This document shows positions 6,401-8,680 of a stretch of DNA of 8,680 nt, piece by piece. The stretch is from NCBI GenBank assembly GCA_024691065.1, contig JAILOA010000366.1:1-8680 (forward strand). The letters are read 5' to 3'. Both the position numbers and the translations under genes were made by a program. The notes beneath the pieces were generated by a model. It was not told where the DNA came from. It saw only the letters and a program-made list of their open reading frames with translations, and did no database searches. Origin of the DNA: Lachnospiraceae bacterium. GTDB taxonomy: Bacteria > Bacillota > Clostridia > Lachnospirales > Lachnospiraceae. How positions within the stretch are numbered: the first letter of the stretch is position 1; each line of letters opens with the position of its first letter.

Positions 6401-6463
6401 AAAAAAGTTTAGATGTATATGTAAATCAATTCCCCTTTTTTCTAAACAAATATATGATTTACA
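6401..6463 (-). promoter_or_regulatory. Interleaved complementary segments after hisB (possible attenuator or pseudoknot)
   Basis: On the minus strand four segments follow one another: A TGTAAATCA (6463-6455, containing the hisB stop codon), B GTTTAGA (6447-6441), C TGATTTACA (6428-6420) and D TCTAAAC (6413-6407), then six T (6406-6401). A pairs perfectly with C over 9 bp and B with D over 7 bp. The two stems interlock, so they either exclude each other or form a pseudoknot. B:D with its T-run resembles a terminator, but its loop is long (27 bases). A further 6-bp hairpin lies at 6358-6378, just before the hisG ribosome binding site. Confidence 0.4.
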
Positions 6464-7046
6464 GCGATCCCTTAGTGGACATAACGCCCGACAATCTCGG
6501 CTCCGCCTGGGTAGCGCGGTCAAGCGCCTTCGCAAATGCTTTAAAAGAAGCTTCTATGATATGATGAGCATTTTCACCGTCAAGCTCCTTAATATTTAAA
6601 TTTATCATTGCTGAATAGGATAAAGCATAGAAAAATTCATGAACAAGCTCAGTATCAAAATCACCGACCATCGGAGCATTTAAGTCCATATCAAAAACAA
6701 GATAAGGTCTTCCTGATAAATCAATGGCACTCATTACACAAGCCTCATCCATCGGTAAAATGCATTCGCCGAATCTCTTGATACCTGCTTTATCTCCAAT
6801 AGCTTTATTTATTGCTGTTCCGAGCACTATACCAACGTCCTCTACGGTATGGTGACCATCAACAAGGAGGTCTCCCTTACATTTTACGGTTAAATCAAAG
6901 AAACCATGGCGCGCAAAGCTGTTAAGCATATGATCAAAAAAACCAATGCCTGTATCAATATCGGCTTTTCCACTTCCGTCTATATTAATGGTAACAGTGA
7001 TGTCTGTTTCACCTGTTTTTCTGGTAACTGAAGCTATTCTTTCCAT
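6459..7046 (-). CDS. hisB: Imidazoleglycerol-phosphate dehydratase
   Basis: HisB removes water from imidazole-glycerol phosphate to give imidazole-acetol phosphate. The 195-residue product is the monofunctional enzyme, without the histidinol-phosphatase domain seen in enteric HisB. The two manganese-binding histidine motifs are present, DGHHTVED (63-70) and NAHHIIEA (159-166), together with FFDHMLNSFARHG (36-48), HEFF (136-139) and the C-terminal STKGSL. AAAGGA about 6 bases before the ATG supports the start. It follows hisD after a 120-base spacer that carries tandem hairpin repeats, and precedes hisG. Length and motifs are complete, with no sign of damage. Confidence 0.96.
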   Translation of the reverse strand: MERIASVTRKTGETDITVTINIDGSGKADIDTGIGFFDHMLNSFARHGFFDLTVKCKGDLLVDGHHTVEDVGIVLGTAINKAIGDKAGIKRFGECILPMDEACVMSAIDLSGRPYLVFDMDLNAPMVGDFDTELVHEFFYALSYSAMINLNIKELDGENAHHIIEASFKAFAKALDRATQAEPRLSGVMSTKGSL

Positions 7047-7077
7047 GTTTTTTCCTTTCTTTTATTTATTTTGTAAT

Positions 7078-7170
7078 GCAGACATTCATTTAGTCTGCCT
7101 TGGTTCCTGCAGATAAATGCAGGGCTCTTAGTCTGCCTCGATTCCTGCAAATATATGCAGAGACTCTTAG
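7078..7170 (-). repeat. Tandem hairpin repeat between hisD and hisB
   Basis: Two adjacent units, 7091-7128 (38 bases) and 7129-7167 (39 bases), are largely identical. A third partial copy continues to about 7078. Each full unit holds CTGCA and TGCAG around a 6-base loop. A further perfect pair GCAGAC (7078-7083) and GTCTGC (7093-7098) spans the junction to the partial copy. Read on the minus strand each unit begins with ACTAAGAG, the first being the hisD stop codon itself, so the duplication starts inside the end of hisD. No T-run follows, so these are not terminators; they may be RNA processing or stability elements. Confidence 0.75.
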
Positions 7171-8465
7171 TTTTCTGTTTCAAAACGTACTGCTATGGAA
7201 TTTGCATGCGCAGTAAGCTGTTCAGCCTTTGCAAATTTCTCGATATCCTCGTGAATTGCCAGAAGGGCATCACGTGAATAGGAAATAATGCTGGACTTCT
7301 TTATGAATTCATCCACCGAAAGAGGTGAGAAGAATTTTGCGGTTCCGTTTGTAGGAAGCACGTGATTCGGACCTGCAAAGTAATCGCCCAAAGGCTCGCT
7401 ACTGTATGGTCCAAGGAAGATTGCGCCTGCATTTCTAACCTTTGTCATAGTATCAAAAGGATTGGCAGTAACTATTTCCAAGTGTTCGGAAGCGATCTCA
7501 TTTACTGCATCGAGTGCATCCTCCATATTCTTTGCAACCAATATATATCCAAAGTTTTCAAGAGATTTTGAAATTATTTCTCTTCTTGAAAGTACCTGAA
7601 GGAAACCATCCACCTCCTCTGAAACCTTCTCTGCTATTTCGCGGCTGGTCGTAACCAGGATGGCACTTGCAAGCTCATCATGCTCAGCCTGTGAAAGTAA
7701 ATCAGCAGCCACATAGCGTGGATTTGCCGTCTCATCGGCAAGTACAAGTATTTCCGAAGGTCCTGCTATGGAATCAATTCCAACGTGACCAAATACAGTC
7801 TTCTTTGCAAGTGCAACAAAGATATTACCCGGTCCTACTATCTTATCAACCTTCTTAATACTCTCTGTTCCAAATGCAAGAGCAGCTATTGCCTGTGCTC
7901 CGCCTGCCTTATATATTTCATCAACTCCGGCCTCATGTGCCGCAACAATAGTTGACGGATAAACCTTTCCATCCTTATCGGGAGGTGTGGTCATAATAAT
8001 CATATCAACTCCCGCAACCTTTGCAGGAACAACATTCATAAGAACGCTTGAAGGATATACAGCCTTTCCTCCCGGTACATACACACCGACTCTTTCAAGA
8101 GGTGTAATCTTCTGTCCGAGGATTGTGCCGTCGGTTTTTGAATCAAACCAACTATATCTAACCTGTTTCTCATGATATTCTCTGATATTCTTAAGAGCCT
8201 TTCTCATAACGGTAATAAGTTCTTCATCAACCTTTTCATAAGCCTCTTTAATTTCCTCATCAGTAACAAGAATATTATCCTTGTTAATTGAAACATTATC
8301 AAATTTCAATGTATAATCAAATAGCGCCTTATCGCCATTTTTCTTGACATTGTCCAGAATCTCATCAACAGCAGCCTGATACTTGCCGTACTGATTCGGA
8401 CTTCTTTGTAACAGATTCTCTAAGACATTATTCTTAGTAGACTCATCTAACTCAACTATTCTCAT
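7167..8465 (-). CDS. hisD: Histidinol dehydrogenase
   Basis: HisD oxidises histidinol to histidine in two NAD+-dependent steps, the end of the pathway. The product is 432 residues, normal for the family. Motifs seen: RVGVYVPGG (125-133), the Q259/H262 zinc pair in LLSQAEHD (256-263), the catalytic pair E327/H328 in IASEHLE (324-330), GDYFAGPNHVLPT (360-372; D361 as zinc ligand) and H420 in LTAHANS. All key residues are in place. AGAGG six bases before the ATG at 8465 supports the start. A probable hisZ ends 95 bases upstream, which makes this the second gene visible in the block. The stop codon lies in the first unit of the tandem repeat that fills the spacer to hisB. Confidence 0.97.
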   Translation of the reverse strand: MRIVELDESTKNNVLENLLQRSPNQYGKYQAAVDEILDNVKKNGDKALFDYTLKFDNVSINKDNILVTDEEIKEAYEKVDEELITVMRKALKNIREYHEKQVRYSWFDSKTDGTILGQKITPLERVGVYVPGGKAVYPSSVLMNVVPAKVAGVDMIIMTTPPDKDGKVYPSTIVAAHEAGVDEIYKAGGAQAIAALAFGTESIKKVDKIVGPGNIFVALAKKTVFGHVGIDSIAGPSEILVLADETANPRYVAADLLSQAEHDELASAILVTTSREIAEKVSEEVDGFLQVLSRREIISKSLENFGYILVAKNMEDALDAVNEIASEHLEIVTANPFDTMTKVRNAGAIFLGPYSSEPLGDYFAGPNHVLPTNGTAKFFSPLSVDEFIKKSSIISYSRDALLAIHEDIEKFAKAEQLTAHANSIAVRFETEN

Positions 8466-8560
8466 AATGCACCTCTCTTTTCGGTGTTTTAGTTAACTCA
8501 TAAAGTTTTTCGGATTTCAGGCCTAAATTCAATTGTTTTATATAATCTTTTCAATACAAT

Positions 8561-8680
8561 TTATTTAATATATATAAATTCTTCAATCTGAAATCTCTTT
8601 GCGTACTCTTTGTATTCTTCTTCATCATGCCTTGAGGACTTTCTAACCAGCTGAACCCTCTTACCTTCGCTTCTTAAGTT
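8561..8680 (-). CDS. hisZ: Probable HisZ (ATP phosphoribosyltransferase regulatory subunit), C-terminal 39 residues only
   Basis: An open frame enters from the right edge and stops at TAA (8563-8561) after 39 codons. It contains LRSEGKRVQLVRKSSRHDEE, then EYKEYAKRF and a final EEFIYIK. The pattern of a short helix, Gly, a hydrophobic strand, Lys-Tyr-rich helix and terminal I-YI fits the C-terminal end of HisZ, the inactive histidyl-tRNA-synthetase relative that activates short HisG. The context agrees: hisD follows 95 bases later and a short-form hisG lies downstream. With so little of the gene visible the call rests partly on position. Full histidyl-tRNA synthetase is a possible alternative but less likely here. 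Confidence 0.68.
   Translation of the reverse strand, partial: NLRSEGKRVQLVRKSSRHDEEEYKEYAKRFQIEEFIYIK

Noticed and set aside
6409..6429. A six-residue leader peptide frame starting at TTG between hisB and hisG
   Set aside because: The purine-rich GGGG is only two bases from the TTG and the peptide has no histidine codons, so it does not look like a his leader peptide.
7078..7170. CRISPR-like array
   Set aside because: The two units are directly adjacent with no unique spacers, there are no cas genes, and the position within the his cluster does not fit.
8474..8490. Hairpin CACC/GGTG hiding the hisD ribosome binding site
   Set aside because: Only four base pairs; too weak to claim regulation.

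Overview
The window reads as chromosomal DNA of a low-GC, anaerobic Gram-positive bacterium, most likely a Lachnospiraceae-type Clostridium relative. The grounds are very AT-rich spacers, AGGAGG-type ribosome binding sites, an NfnAB-type bifurcating transhydrogenase, a short-form HisG with a HisZ-like partner, a HisIE enzyme carrying an extra HisF-like domain, and a lysine/alanine-rich protein that looks like DUF6465. The family placement is inference. Every supported gene lies on the minus strand, so transcription runs from high to low coordinates.

In transcription order, 8680-4353 holds a histidine-biosynthesis block: the last 39 codons of a probable hisZ, then hisD, hisB, hisG and a three-domain hisIE. 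The order is unusual because hisG sits after hisB. hisC, hisH, hisA and hisF are not in the window, although a degenerate HisF-like domain is fused to HisIE. Two spacers in this block are structured. The hisD-hisB gap holds a tandemly duplicated hairpin whose units begin at the hisD stop codon. The hisB-hisG gap holds two interleaved complementary pairs ending in a T-run, which could be an attenuator or a pseudoknot.

From 4231 to 1380 come a CYTH-domain triphosphatase-like gene and the nfnA-nfnB pair, predicted to exchange electrons between NADH, NADP+ and ferredoxin. A strong hairpin terminator at 1233-1272 closes this block.

From 1232 to 823 is an extremely AT-rich gene-free stretch. It holds a good promoter for the next gene, a perfect dyad in that gene's leader, and an orphan terminator-like hairpin facing the plus strand. 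The lysine-rich protein gene (822-292) follows, closed by a long-stem terminator at 191-263. A near-consensus promoter at 115-143 then drives metK, of which only the first 22 codons are present.

The his genes supply histidine from PRPP and ATP, and HisD reduces NAD+. The Nfn pair supplies NADPH. metK makes S-adenosylmethionine. Apart from the his genes there is no sign of one dedicated pathway, no mobile element and no CRISPR array. The points most worth a second look are the degenerate HisF-like domain on HisIE and the two structured his spacers.
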